A stretch of 64,000 nucleotides of DNA from Sipunculus nudus (GCA_026874595.1 CM049306.1:4788019-4852018), one strand, 5' to 3'. Shown: positions 34,501-47,100, counted from the stretch's first letter. Notes: generated by a model from the sequence alone, not told the origin. A program made the numbers and translations.

Positions 34501-36571
34501 CATATGTATGCATTAACACATCAGTATCAATGTGATTTTTTTGTCAAAAAAAAGAAAAAAATTATATTTGTCATAAAAACATTTAAGCAGATATTTTGTA
34601 CAACATCTCTGTTATTTTATCACACTTGTCAATATTCTCCACCATGTATCAGTCTCTGCATTAACACATCAGTATCAATGTGATTTTTTTGTCAAAAAAA
34701 AGAAAAAAATTATATTTGTCATAAAAACATTTAAGCAGATATTTTGTACAACATCTCTGTTATTTTATCACACTTGTCAATATTCTCCACCATGTATCAG
34801 TCTCCCTGAAAGCTAGAGATTCTTGGGGAGGTTATGGAGAGTGTGATTTAAACCATTAGTGGAACCTTGCCATTTAAATCATACTTGTGCCCAATTTATT
34901 TTTCCATTTGACAATGATAAGCCCTAAAGTTCCAATTTTTGGGATTAATCACCATAATTTAATAGATGACATATATATTATAATGATCCTTATTATGAGC
35001 CGATTCTGTTCAGGAGGCTTTAATATGTTGGGAAATTTACAACACAAAGAATATTTGACCACTTACACATCACATTACTGGATTTGATCCTCCCAGGATG
35101 AATCATACAGTAGAAATATTAAGCATTTTCATTGCACTCTTTATGATATATATTTGCTCTGTCAAATTTCTTTACAACTGAATAAGCTGAACATTCCTCT
35201 CAAAGTGGTCTGCTTAAATGGACATTCCCAAAGTCATTATCTACACTGTTCCATACACACATGTATGCCATTAATTAAGACATGTTATTCTTTTAAACAT
35301 AAACATACCCTGGTTGTACCATCATTTTCAGCATATCGTCCTAAAGGGCATGTTTGTGAACCAAAAAATGTGGCAAAAAATGCAAGAGTGATATTAGTAA
35401 TAAATAATTTAATGATCTGATCATTACAGCTGTTGAATATTTGGATTTTTAATTTTCATATCTACCAATAACCAAAGATGTTTGTGAAGAATGGCTGTAT
35501 CAGTTTTTTTGGAAATGCTTGTCTTAACATTACAAATAAAAGGGTAACCTATATATTTTAATTGCAGCTGGTGTATTCTGCGCTATTGTGTCCCATCCCG
35601 CCGACACCATTGTATCCAAACTGAACAAGGAGAAGGGCAGCACATTCATGGGTGTAGCTAAAAAACTTGGCTTCGTTGGTAAGTTTATCATGCCCTCCAT
35701 ATGACTTTTATCGTGCATGTGGTGGCCCATTATTATATTCTTTATATAAATATAAAAAATGTTAAATTTTGTTGTGAATAGGAATTCTTTTATCCTGTTT
35801 AGTGATTGATTACACTTGAATTGTTCATGAAAAACATTGTTCTAGTTGCAAGTGTCCCTCGCTTTGAAGTGTAAGACAATGTTTTATCTAGTATAAGCGC
35901 GGTCAAGTTTATGCCTCCCTAGTGTGTCTTCTAGTGATAATGGATCCTTACAAGAACAGAATTTTCATATGAAATCCCAGCTGTACCAATGTATTTTATG
36001 TTTAGGGCTTCCATATATGTACATGCTGGGTCACACATCCCTTAGATCCACTCCTGGGGTCTCGGTTACTAAACTGCTCTGTTTAGTGCGAGGAACCCAG
36101 CAACCTTGCGTTGTACTGTCGGGAGTGCTTGAGTCATTGGTGTGTGACATCAACTTACCTCCCTGGGCAGCTCATTTACAGTGCATTGCCCCCAGCTCTT
36201 GGGCCAGTGCTGTAGTAGCTGTTCAGTGGGGACATGCGTTCACAAAAAAACTCCGGTTGAAATCAAATGTATGTGGTATGGTGTATTATCAATTGGTTTT
36301 CTGATAGGTCTAGCGACAAGGGGTCATTTTATGTATATGAACTACAGTATCAACCTCTTGAGTATTTAATTATGAATGAGCAGATAGTAAGTTTAACTGT
36401 TGTTTTCTTTCAGCTATGTGGAAGGGCCTGTTCCCGCGTATCATCATGATCGGTACACTGACCGCTTTGCAGTGGTTCATTTACGATTCTGTGAAGGTGT
36501 ACTTCCGCCTGCCCCGCCCACCCCCGCCATCCATGCCCGAGTCACTGAAGAAGAAGCTCCAACAGGAATAA
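22396..36571 (+). CDS. SLC25A3: Mitochondrial phosphate carrier (6 coding exons)
   Basis: Inner-membrane transporter that brings inorganic phosphate into the matrix with protons for ATP synthesis. Coding exons: 22396-22510, 27460-27764, 30568-30749, 34250-34422, 35568-35678, 36414-36571. The joined frame is 1,044 nt, giving 347 aa plus stop; human is about 361 aa. After a roughly 38-aa N-terminal presequence the protein shows three mitochondrial-carrier repeats with the signature PLDLVK (71-76), PMEAVK (168-173) and the family's divergent third PADTIV (269-274). Phosphate-carrier hallmarks include [46 protein letters not shown] and [18 protein letters not shown]. The C-terminus PESLKKKL matches the human one. 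All introns are GT-AG. Only one form of the exon corresponding to vertebrate alternative 3A/3B was found. Confidence 0.97.
23113..23911. mobile_element. GC-rich MITE-like element with 73-75-bp tandem core, SLC25A3 intron 1
   Basis: Outer inverted text TCCGGACCC(A/G)T with GCCG and GCTATT spaced alike at both ends (about 23122 and 23903). Inside are five tandem copies of a unit with GAGCTATTCGTCCGGCAG and TTTTATTTTATGTCACTT. No ORF and no clear target duplication. Confidence 0.65.
24147..25608 (+). mobile_element. Helitron/HINE-like element with 280-bp tandem core, SLC25A3 intron 1
   Basis: The 5' end TGTATCCGCC is followed by the inverted copy GCGGATACTATG. The 3' end has a 7-bp hairpin (GTAGTCG 25579-25585, CGACTAC 25591-25597), then CCGTATT and CTAG (25605-25608) before T, as in Helitrons (hairpin plus CTRR). 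The core is about four units of 280 bp, each holding two half-units with GGTGGCGCCACC. Non-autonomous: no Rep/helicase frame. A reverse copy lies at 51687-52860. Confidence 0.82.
25609..27459 (+). other. SLC25A3 intron 1, remainder
   Basis: Apparently unique AT-rich sequence; 26220-26300 has a short repeated GAGGTGCCATC(A/T)(A/C)AAA phrase. No exon supported. Confidence 0.45.
27460..27764 (+). CDS. SLC25A3: SLC25A3 coding exon 2 (residues 39-140), first carrier repeat
   Basis: [20 protein letters not shown] through [15 protein letters not shown], holding the whole first repeat and PLDLVKCR. The bulk corresponds to the vertebrate region encoded by mutually exclusive exons 3A/3B; no second version is visible in either flanking intron. 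Confidence 0.97.
28001..30230 (+). mobile_element. Helitron/HINE-like element with 180-bp tandem core, SLC25A3 intron 2
   Basis: The 5' end ATGCCCCCGCC continues to GGCCGGGGCATA. The 3' end has the matching inverted AAGGCGGGGAC, then a 6-bp hairpin (GTGTCG 30210-30215, CGACAC 30219-30224), AT and CTAG (30227-30230) before T. Between them are about 12 copies of a unit of 180 bp (later ones shorter), with GCAATGCCTGCAGATATTGG and CTCCTAAACTTAGAAAATTT. No coding potential beyond repeat frames. Confidence 0.85.
30568..30749 (+). CDS. SLC25A3: SLC25A3 coding exon 3 (residues 141-200), second carrier repeat
   Basis: [20 protein letters not shown], then [19 protein letters not shown] Cys replaces the Ala seen before PME in human. 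The donor is the weak GG|GTTGGT; it is forced by the reading frame, because exon 4 supplies G TTC TAC. Confidence 0.96.
30987..31028. repeat. GC-rich inverted repeat
   Basis: GCCGGGCGGC and its complement GCCGCCCGGC around a 22-bp loop, just after CAGGGATGTGCC, which resembles the end of a hAT transposon. No matching second end was found, so it may be a truncated element. Confidence 0.55.
31190..31800 (+). mobile_element. Second copy of the 15940-16610 repeat
   Basis: Opposite orientation to the first copy. Shares ACCAAACTTGGTATATGTAT, AGGTCATGACCT (31311-31322), the CCAGAAACTGGTGGCGCCAC phrase and ATGGACAAATTTCTTTGATA. No ORF. Confidence 0.7.
31803..33280 (+). mobile_element. HINE-like element, AGCTCAGCTGACTATAA family
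   Basis: Starts AGCTCAGCTGACTATAAATC and ends GACCCATGGGTCCCTTG before a T run. The same two ends bound other copies in this window. Internal text includes CTGTTGATTTAATTTTCACA. No ORF. A C run is at about 32630-32645. Confidence 0.7.
33281..33960. repeat. Diverged tandem units of about 140 bp, SLC25A3 intron 3
   Basis: Four copies of GTACAGTCACCAAAC followed by GATGCATCTTATCAA at about 33327, 33469, 33735 and 33880. Ends in a G run (33927-33940). Confidence 0.75.
34250..34422 (+). CDS. SLC25A3: SLC25A3 coding exon 4 (residues 201-258)
   Basis: [20 protein letters not shown] through [11 protein letters not shown]. Gly replaces the Met of human LWMRQ. Donor GTGAGT, phase 1. Confidence 0.97.
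34510..34805. repeat. Exact 148-bp tandem duplication, SLC25A3 intron 4
   Basis: 34510-34657 and 34658-34805 read the same at every position I compared except the last base. Confidence 0.93.
34806..36413 (+). other. SLC25A3 introns 4 and 5, remainder
   Basis: Unique intron sequence around exon 5; no additional exon or repeat recognised. Confidence 0.5.
35568..35678 (+). CDS. SLC25A3: SLC25A3 coding exon 5 (residues 259-295), third carrier repeat
   Basis: [20 protein letters not shown] then [24 protein letters not shown] is the degenerate third signature of this family. Acceptor attgcag, donor GTAAGT. Confidence 0.96.
36414..36571 (+). CDS. SLC25A3: SLC25A3 coding exon 6 and stop (residues 296-347)
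   Basis: [38 protein letters not shown] and the lysine-rich tail, ending at TAA 36569-36571. Confidence 0.97.
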
Positions 36572-38138
36572 AGATTAGGAAATGCTAGACCCCATATAAT
36601 AAATTATCCTGCAGCACAGTATTCCTCTACACCGGTTTTAATCTAATCATCTCTATTTAATTACCAAAGTTTATAGTATATTAGCATTGACAATGACTTG
36701 CTAAGTAAAGCTTCTCATACATATATCTTGCTGGAACGTATACATCTATAAATGGTTAAATGTTATTTTGCTATCTTAAAATGTACGTAGACTATATCCT
36801 TTTTACTATAGCACAGGTTTGGACCTGTTGACAGGTATTTTCTATCCATGAGAAGTCTTTAAGATCCTAGCCAAGACTGGACTACTGTGTGCTGAACGGT
36901 TATGATTTTGTTTTGTAGGGATACTACTCATGACAGTGACTTTGTTTATATGTACATAATCTGAGCGGGGTACTTGTCTACCTCGACTCGTATCTTTAGC
37001 TGGCTTGTTTACAAACATATGTAGTGTGTGAACACATTCCTGACTGTAGGCATTTGCTGTGCTGTTGCCAAATTATTTTAAGTACATCATGAAGATTGTG
37101 TCTATATCAGATCGTATATCTGGTCTACACATGATCTTTGCATCATACATGTGAAAAACTTAACAGGAACCATGAATGAATCAATAACATGAAAATATGA
37201 AATAATAAAAAAATATTTATACATGTTTTTCTTTTCTTATCACCCTGTGCCAGTTTGTACCACCTTCAAATGTACACATGTCACACCTAACATGCAGCAG
37301 ACATATATTTCCCAGGATCTTATATGCCAAGTCCAGAAATATCACTCAACCTCTAGGTAATGAAACACAGGTTTATTCCAAAAGGTCCAATAATTGGCCA
37401 TGGCAGCCGTGGATTAGCTCCAATCTCAAAGGTACAGTTACTTCAAATAAAGTGCTCTGCTACGCCCTGCTTGGCTAAATGTATACTAACTGCAGGACTT
37501 GTATTGTCCCAGTGCAGTGTTTAAAACAAAATAGTTGTATGTGTATGGTTGTCAACAACGCGTCTCGTCACCAGTTGACAAATTTCTAACTCCTGGATGG
37601 CCCTGAGTGAGTCTATTATATACCTGTCTCGATTGAAACTTCTGGAACGCTCTAGTGTAAAGTATGTCTTGAAATTAACTGCCTCTAGAAGTACCTGAAT
37701 TGTTTAGGATCTTCTGTCAGCTTATCATAAACCGTAGTACAGAAAGTCTTAATTGCTTGCAAAATAAATAAAATCCTGTTTAATAATGCATCATTCCACT
37801 AGGCACTTGTATGTAACCAAACCAATGACAATAAAAGCAAGGTTATTACATCTTGCATCTTTTTCTCTACAAGAGCATTGTGAGCTTGTTGCCCCTGGAG
37901 GTGGTATTCTGATGCAGGTTATTGTAAACCAGAAGAATATAGGGCAGGACTGTCACCAGAAACCTTGACAACTCCAATTATATTCTGAGAAAATTCTGCA
38001 ATCCTCGACACCACACCTCGCCCCTCCCTCCCCACCCCCCCCCCCCCCCCCATTTCTGAGTAGGACTAAGAGTAAGAGGTTGATGGATTGACCTTTTGAA
38101 AACTGGTACAATAGAATGGTTGGTTCCACCTTTTTTAG
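36572..38138 (+). other. SLC25A3: SLC25A3 3' UTR and downstream
   Basis: AATAAA occurs at 36598-36603, only 27 bp past the stop, and again at 37204-37209 followed by a T-rich stretch from about 37222. The second is the better polyadenylation site by spacing and downstream element. A C run lies at 38034-38051. Confidence 0.5.
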
Positions 38139-38640
38139 CTCAGCTGACTATAAGTCCTCTGAGCTATATTCGTGGTCCATTGTCCGTCCGTCTGGTTGTA
38201 AATGTGGCACATTTTGAAACCGTAAGACCTAGGAATCCAAAATTTGGCATAACTTAGATGTCCCCAAGATCTCCAACCAAGCCCAAAACTGGGTCTTTGC
38301 GACTTTGTTCCTTTGAGAAATTAAAGAAAAACCTCAATTTTTATTAAAAACCTATTTTTACACTTCAGGACTGCCTAATATCAAAACCACTCATCTGTTT
38401 TTCCTCATATTGACCATAAATAATCCTCTATATAGTTCCTATGTACATGCCAGAAATTAGGTCTGTATTATATAATTTAAAAAAGTTAAGGGCCCAAACA
38501 TAATGCATTTTGTGCACTTTTTTTTCCAGTAATATAACTTTTATTAATCAAAATTAAATTGTATACCCATAATAAGATCAAAATCTTTTAAATTTATTAA
38601 AATATTAGCAAAAATAAAAAATGGGTACCTTAAAGGCCGA
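38139..38640 (+). mobile_element. HINE-like element, truncated copy
   Basis: Begins AGCTCAGCTGACTATAAGTC, then TCCATTGTCCGTCCGTC and GATGTCCCCAAGATCTCCAA, matching the copy at 40050. The text runs out after the ATGGGTACCTTAAA phrase with no recognisable 3' end. Confidence 0.65.
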
Positions 38641-40046
38641 GTTCTTGAACCATCCGGTTCAGTTTAGAGTCATGTGACTGTGACTGACAGCCAGAGGCAA
38701 GCTTATCATACACAGACATCAGTCTGAGCACGTGGCTTACTGCTGTAGTGTATCCTTCTGTGCTGGTTAGCCGTGTATGGGTGTGCAGTAAATATCTTCA
38801 TGTCTCCCTCGGTCCCCATAAATGTATTATCATTTCAGTAATGACATGAGACATTACATAATTATGAACCCTGTTTTATCATATATATGCTTTTGAGTAA
38901 CCTGAGGAAGACGATAGTAATGAACAGATACCAACAGATACCCTCTTACTGAGGTTGCCTTTACACAGCCTGTGTATATGTGACATTACACATTGCAGAA
39001 ATCCCCCTGTGCCTGTCACCTTGCTAGCTCAGAACTCCAAGGGTAAAACAAGATTAATGGCTTGATTGAAAGACGTATACAAGCTTGAATCTGGAAAGCA
39101 TGTTTCAGAGGCATCACAAGAAAATTATGTGGTTAAATGTATTTTTCATGCATATTTAATTTTCCGATTCATTTTGCCTGCTATTAATTTTAGTTTTCTT
39201 TTGTTAACAATAACTCCAAATAAGGTTTTTCTCAGCTTCATACAGGCTTTAAAAAACTTCAGCTTCATCTCAAGTTGACTCACTAAAATCTATTCTACAA
39301 ATGTTGCTGTCTGTTTCCCTAAGTAAATGAGAAATTCCTAACATTATTGAAGTAACCCAATGTGGTTCATGTTTCCTGTCCATGGCCTAGCAATAAACTG
39401 ACCCAGAATTTTTATTCAACCAAGCCACAGCTTCACTCAGAAACTTGGTGTACAGGTTCATGTTACTGTGTAGTGTGTACCCTCTTCGATCCAGTTCATC
39501 AAGGTGTAATTTCTAACAAAGCTTGATTTAAACTGGGCTTATAAAGTTAACATTTAAAAGCCAATATGGATTTGTATAGTGAATGAAGTTTCAGCAGAGC
39601 TTGTTCTGATGAGTACCAGTATTTGGAACAAAGACAGTCACTGACTATATATATGACATGGCATGCCGGCTTGTGCACAAAGCCACGTGCTGTTGTTTAT
39701 ACACATCATGGCTGCTAACTGATTGGCTCCTGCTGTGGCTGTGCACCTCCCCCGCTAAATTTGAACTGGGACTAGCATGGGCACATATAATTCATTTTCC
39801 TGCAGAAACCACATAAATTGACCAAGAAATGATAATTTTTTCAGTTACTTGCAATACTAGGAACATGTGTGCCAAAATCCAGCTCTAGTAACATCTTCCT
39901 TCCCAGCTAATATTCAGATTACAGTCAGAGCCCAAGTGAACAGTTGGGGATATTATGTTAAACTCCATGTTGCCCAGTAACGCCCCCTGGTATTTATAGC
40001 GGCACTCGGTCTTTAAATTTTGCCCTACTTTGACCATGGCACTTTT
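38641..40046. other. Intergenic sequence
   Basis: No gene or repeat family recognised. Confidence 0.4.
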
Positions 40047-41790
40047 ATCAGCTCAGCTGACTATAAGTCAATTGAGCTATAGTCGTGGTCCATTGTCCGT
40101 CGTCGTCCGGATGTCCGTCCGTAAGACTGGCATGTTTCAACACCATTGGACCTATGAATCTGAAATTCGGCATACAGGTAGATGTCCCCAAAATCTCCTA
40201 CCATGCCGAAAATTAGGTCAAAAGGACTTTGTTCCTTTGAGATGTTAAGGAAAAAATTCAATTTTGTATTAGAAATCTATTTTCACACTTCAGGACTGCC
40301 TAATATCAAAACCACTGATCTGGTTTTCTTCATATTTACCATAAATATTCCTCTATATAGTTCTATGTACATGCCAGAAATCAAGTCAGTTTTATTTAAT
40401 TTAAAAAAGTTATGGGCCCAAACATAATGGACTTTGTAAAAAAAAAATCAGGAAAGATATTTGGTCTTTTAAGACCAAAAGTGTTAAAGGTGACTTTTTT
40501 TCAGTAATATAACTTAAATTAATCAAAATTTAATTGTATACCAAAAATTAGATCAAAATCTTAAATTTTTTTAAATATTGGCAAAAATATAAAATTGGTA
40601 CCTTAAATTTTGGCCAAGGCACGTTTTTTTTCCTGTAAGTACTGTGGATTTAATTTTCACAGCATGTACACATAAGGATTTAATCTGTTATCATCTGAAA
40701 TTTGAAAATAAAAGCTGCAAAATTAGGCTTGTTATTGAATTGTTTTGGAGGCTTTGTTGTATTCCCTTATATTGTCAAGCAGTCCACTTTGATGACTGTT
40801 GGTCATTCTGTGCATATCTCTATACTCCCCAGGCTGTTGGCATAATGTAGATGTCCCCAAGATCTCCTACCAAGCTGAAAACTGGGTCTTTGCGACTTTG
40901 TTTCTTTGAGAAATTAAGGAAAAACCTCAATTTTTTATTAAAAACATTTTCACACTTCAGGACTGCCTAATATCAAAACCAATCATCTGTTTTTCCTCAT
41001 ATTTACCATAAATATTCCTCTATATAGTTCCTATATACATGCCAGATATAAGGTCTGTATAATATAATTTAAAAAAGTTATGGGCTCAATGCATTTTGTA
41101 AAAAAAATCAGAAAAGATATTTAATCGCTTAACACAAAACATGTTAAAGCTAAGGTCTTTTTTCCAGTAATATAACTTTAATTAATCAAAATTAAATTGT
41201 ATACCAAAAATTAGATCAAAATCTTTTAAATTTTTTAAAATATTAGCAAAAATAAAAATTGGTACCTTAAATTTTGGCCACGGCACGTTTTTTTCCTGTT
41301 AGTACTGTGGATTTAATTTTCACAGCATGTACACATAAGGATTTAATCTGATTTAAGAAGATATAAATACTTTGTAGCATTTCATTCATATCTCTTAAAA
41401 TTGGCAGGGCCTAGGTGTGAATAACACTGTTGACATAGTATTAAAATTAGGAATATTGGTCAATTTTTATGGGATTAAATTTTACCTCATATGGCCATAT
41501 ATTTAACTTTTGAAAACTTAATTACCTTCACACATTATTTGCTTATGAAATGTTCCTTTTAAATAACACTTACCGTAGGCCTATTTGTTCCATTGGTGCA
41601 TCACTAAATGGTTTAGCTCATGTCCATTATTCTATAATTTACAGAATTTCATTTTAGCAGGGCCATTTTCTCATAGCTTTTCTAATGATAATATACATGA
41701 AAAACCAAAAGAAATAAAAATATCTTGCAGTTACTAATATTTTCCAAAATTCAGCCGAGCAATGTGACCGATGGGTTCCTTGTTTCCTGT
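40047..41790 (+). mobile_element. HINE-like element with internally duplicated core
   Basis: Starts CAGCTCAGCTGACTATAAGT and ends ACCGATGGGTTCCTTG at about 41785. The block GATGTCCCCAAGATCTCC to CACAGCATGTACACATAAGG occurs twice (about 40180-40680 and 40848-41345). No ORF. Confidence 0.7.
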
Positions 41791-44190
41791 AACTGCTGTG
41801 GATTTAATTTTCAAAGCATGTTTTTGTTAGCATTTCAACTGTTTTCAACCAAAAATTTGAAACCAGTTGATCAAAAACTGTGGATTTTATTCAAGTTTTC
41901 AAGCACCATGTCACATAGGGAAGCTAAGTGTATTGGCCTGATATTTTTACCTGTCTGCATCATTGATGGCTTTCTTGTTCACGAGATAGGTGTGGCCACC
42001 TACCATGACTTTTGCACAGTGTGTGCCTGCTTATTTCTAACGAGGAATTTTATATATCAGCCTGAAATTAGGTATATTTATTCATATCGGATAGCTTTAT
42101 TGTGTACAAGACCGGTGGCGCCACCTACAATACTTTTTGCACTGTGTATGTCCATGCTTATTTCTCAGGAGGGGTTTGACATATCAGTCTGAAATTGGGC
42201 ATATGTATATATCTCTGATAGCTTTGTTGAATACAAGACTGGTGGTTTTTTTGTTTTGTGCACCTATGCCAGAGTTTCAGCAGTGATGTTTGTGTAATTG
42301 TTACTTGTTCAGAATTTTAGTACTTGCATATTTCATATACATGTTACACATGTCCTTGATAAGGAATGGTCCAGCATTAACGCTATATACCTTGTGTATA
42401 ACCTATTGCACAGGTTTGCATTAGGCCTGTAGGCTTTGTTTTAAAAAAGAATGCTTATGTATTTGAAGCTGAACTTTTCATCGCAAACCTTCCATCTTCA
42501 AGATATTGCTCACCTGCCAATAGGGGAAGATTCTGTTCGATTTTGGTCATAGGGTCTTAGTCACAGGGCCCATCAATTCACAAATCAGTTTATGGATGAT
42601 AATTCTGCTTTGGATGGACAGATTGGCTTCAAACTTGATTTAATAATGACCGCCTACTTAAGAAAATTCATTTTGATTTTCAGGGTCCCGAGATCAAAGG
42701 AGCCACATTTTTTAAAGAGATTGTGGATGCACTGTAAATCAAACTTTTCATCCTGAACTTTCCTTCTTTCACACATGGCTTACTTGCCCAAAGTTAGGAA
42801 ATCTGTAGATTCTGAGGTTACCTGGTCAGAGATCAAGGTCGCTATCCAAAAGAGAGTTTCAATAAACTTAATGCTGCAAGTTCAAGGATAATAAATTCTA
42901 AGATATTTTTGGTCACAAGGTCATTTGATTAAGGTCACAGGACTGTCATTCTGAAAAGTTTCTTTAAAAATATCTGTATAGACAAATTCAGCTGAGTGTT
43001 GAGACTCATGGGTCCCTTGTTTCCTTTATTCTAAGAACGCCAAATTATATTGATACTATCAGATTTGCAACTGAGGTTTCATCCAGTGTCCTAATATCTT
43101 GTGTGTTATTAGGGTCTCACTTGATAAGCTGATGCCCTATAGAGATCACCCAGTCTGTCCATCTTTCTGTATGTCTGTTAAATTCGTTTCTTGATAATAA
43201 CTAGTTTGAATTGACATATCAGTTTCAAACTTGACTTATATGTGGCCCACCCTAGCTAGAATTCAATTGATTTTGGGGTCATGAGGTCAAGGTCACAGGA
43301 CCCACTTATTCTGAAAGATTGTGGATGCATTTTAAGCCAAACTTTCATCCCAAACCTTCCATTTAGCACATATAGCTGTCCTACCAATAAGCGAAGAACC
43401 CTTGTTGATTTTGGGGTCCCAAGGTCACAGAAGTCATGTGTCCACAACTCCACATGTTACCAGATAAAAGCTCCAAGTTTGATTGATACATTGGTTTCAA
43501 ACTTGACTTGTATATGGCCCACCACAAAAGTGAGAACTCGATTGATTTTGGGGTCATGAGGTAAATGGTCAAGCTAGGTCACAGGACCCACTTCTTTAAA
43601 AAGATTGTGGATGCATTTTCAGCCAAACTTTTCATCCCAAAACTTCCATCTTCCAGATACTGCAGACCTGCCAAAATTGGGAGAACATTGTGGATTTAAG
43701 GGTCACAAGGTCAATGGTCAAGGTGCCATCTGTCCACATATTTGTTTCCAGATGATAACTCCAGTTTGGATTAACAAATAGATATCAAAATTGACTTGTA
43801 TATAGCTCATCATTGAGGCATGAACCCTATTGATTTTGGGGTCATGAGATGAAAGGTCAATGTCACAGGCCCTACATTTTTTAAAAGATTGTGGATGCAT
43901 TTTAGGCCAAACTTTTCATCTCAAGCCTTCTATCTTCAACATTTGTTTTATCTGCAAATAGGGGAAGAGTTTGATTTTTGGTTCACTAGCACAAAGGTCA
44001 AGGTTACAGGGCCCATCCATTCACAAATTAGTTTTTGGATGATAACTCCAGATTGGGTTGACAGATTGATCACAATCTGATGACAGATTCAAACTTGATC
44101 ACAGGACCCCACATTTTGAAAAAGCTCAAAAATCGTTTAGACAAATTCAGCTGAGCGTCAAGACCCATTGGTCCCTAGTTATTATGTTCA
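41791..44190 (+). repeat. Repeat block with GGTGGCGCCACC and 283-288-bp tandem units
   Basis: 41990-42245 holds two diverged units, one with GGTGGCGCCACC (42114-42125). 42490-44190 holds units built on AGATTGTGGATGCATTTT (43316, 43604, 43887) with GGTCATGAGGTCAAGGTCAC. It ends at about 43021 and again at 44187 with CAGCTGAG(T/C)GT and CATGGGTCCCTTG-like termini, linking it to the HINE-like family. Confidence 0.7.
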
Positions 44191-47100
44191 GTTAAACAGA
44201 GGGTTGTTCAAGAGCAGACATTATTGGAAAATTTTATCAGAATTGCCTGTCAAACTAAATAGTGGAGGACAGATAATTGTGACAGTTAGATAAAATGTGA
44301 ATTTTCAAGGGCCAATGCCTACAGAAAACACTTGAAGAGTTGTGTGGATAATTGGCTTCTTGATTAAAAGCCTGCAGTGAATGGTAACTTGAATTTGTAA
44401 GATTGGCCCCAGTTGCACTTAATCTTCATATCAGGACTGGTGAGTGGACTGTGGAGACGCTGCAATCATTAGAAGGTATCAAATTTGCTCTCAAATACTA
44501 GGATTTTGGATTAGGGCAATATATAATTGACATACGAGAAGTGTGTCCACACACTAGTTAGTCTAAGGAAGTCCAGTATGTCATTTAGGAACAGGAAAGT
44601 TTATCTTAAGGCCGATGAATTATTAATGTATGTGTTGGTTTTCATACAGATAATCATGCACACTCTAACAATCTCAACAAATAAAGCAGTTTATCATCTG
44701 TGACAAAATAACTCTGAACTATGATACTGTCAAGATATTTTTATTAGGTAATTTAAAGGTCAAGGCCACCATGTCCCTGACCTTAATGTCCGTCTTTGTT
44801 CTTCAGGAAATAAATAAAATAGATCAAAGGTATGTGGGGGTATAGGCTAAAACAAAACATGAAAGTTGAAAATAAATTATCAGCCGTTGGTATCCTTCCA
44901 AAGAATAATTAAAATTAGTACCTAGCTTCCAAAGTCCTTCTGACTCGGAGATATTTATACATGTCTAAGAAATAATTAACACAAGACTACCATTAGAAAA
45001 TCTGATGTAGGTCAACAGCTGGTTATATAAAGAGGTACTTATATATATTTGGATAAGATGATAATGCATAGCCCCTCAACCTGTCAATGGATCCTGAGAT
45101 CATACTTGTGTTATTCACGTGTAAGGCCCTCAGTATGCCAGTACTGCTGTACATATTTGTTTCAGATAAGCATGGTACATATATCACAGATAGATGGTAG
45201 TAATATATTAAATATCAACATCACTGATACATACATGTACACAGATAAGGCTGTGACTGCGGTACAGTATTACAAAATTTTACATCTCATAAAATTGCCA
45301 CTCAGCATGTACCTCCACCAAGGCCAACCATGCTCATTGGCCCAAAACCAAAATATTATGGTCTTCCCTGTCCCATGCTCTACCCCTGACAAGCATTTGT
45401 GGATATTTGTAAAATGTGTTTGCATAATACTGCCAACACACAAACCAACCAACAAACAAGTGGACACAGGTGAAAACACAACCTCCTTGGCAGACATCAT
45501 AAAAGACTGAAATTGATTTGAAAGTTTGATGGCATAACATTATGTTTATCTGTGTGTGAATGATAAATGAAACTTGTCTCATGCTCAAATGATGCAATGC
45601 ACCTGAAGTACTTTCCTTTTCATTTAAGTCGAGACCTTTTTCGTTCATTACACAAATACAAGGCATTAAATAATGCAATGCTTACAAAATTTAATTCACA
45701 GGTCAGTCGCCAATTTTTTGCTCCTGATCTTTGGTGATCAGTAACCATGTCCTGAAATCAGTTAATACACTTCTAAAAATGTTGTCCTCAGAAACTCAGC
45801 CACAGGATGTTACTGTCAGTCTGTTAAGTAACAAATGAGTGTCCTTAAAAAAAACCAACTTTATGGAAAAAAAAACAAAAAGGGATTCCTGCCCCAGTTA
45901 CCTCTGTATTTATTACACATTGAGGGTCCAGCTGAGCAGTCAACTTAATATAAGCTACCTAATTTGCATAGTGTTGGTCCTACATAGACCACTATCTCCA
46001 CCATGACAGACCACTCCACTGCTGAGATGGTTCTTTGTATCAGAGACTCGGTTCATATGGCTCAGTGGATTGACAGTTATACTTATTATTAAATTTTTTA
46101 TTATTTTATTCCTGCTTCATTGGCCACAGTTTGATTTGCATATCTGTGTGAATATTCATGAGATATGATATGCATACATGATTTATATGATCTTTCATCC
46201 AAACTTGAGAACCACAAATGTAAGTTTTCTTTACAATAATGCATGCTGAGAGGTAATAATTAGTGGGCAATATATAGGGAGATAAATTTATATATATATA
46301 TGATTCACTGAATCAACATTAACCTTGCAGCTGTACTGTTAAAATCTGCTTTGTGTATTAACAAAAATATAACTAAACAAAGGCATGGCAAATTAAAACA
46401 TAAAACCTTGAACTAAAATATGAAAAATTACAACACATAAGCAAGTCTAATTAAATGTAAAATAAATGATAAATATTAGCACTATAGAGTAATAAAACCA
46501 GCCGTTTGCAACAAAGAAAAAATCAAACACAACTATACATTCATCTCAGTAAAGTTATATTGGAGAAAGGCAACATCCAGATCAGGTGTTAAGGATCTAC
46601 AAAGAGGGTATAAGGCAGTACACCTAAATTATTAAACATCTCCTCTCTAGTAATATTGTTACTTGTCTTCATAGATCTCAATCTCATTTGCATGTAGCCA
46701 TGACTGTATCACATTACCATGGTAAACCATGTAAATCTGATTCGCATATTAGTATACCATGGCACTGCTGATAATACTGGATAGAAAAAAATGACATAGT
46801 AACTGAATCTGCTAATCATACAGTGAATGTCTTACATGGTAAACTTATTTACAAACTTATGTGTCAAGCAAAAAGGACGGCATATGATGCCCTGAAATTA
46901 GTAAATAATTGCCAATATTATTGTAATCAAGAGACCAATGCCTCATGATGCTAAGCTGACAGCAAGAACTGTCAGCATGGAATACAAAAAAAAATCACAT
47001 TTGCAGCACAGGGTGAACTTGTCTAGAGAAAATAAATTTCATTAAATACAATTGTGCCCAAAACATTTTGTAAGACAATGTCTTTTTCTCAATTCCTGCA

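Noticed and set aside
41725-42192. 155-codon open frame
   Set aside because: Falls in dispersed HINE-like repeat sequence with GGTGGCGCCACC.
45049-45510. 153-codon open frame
   Set aside because: No similarity or codon pattern; overlapped by equally long antisense frames.
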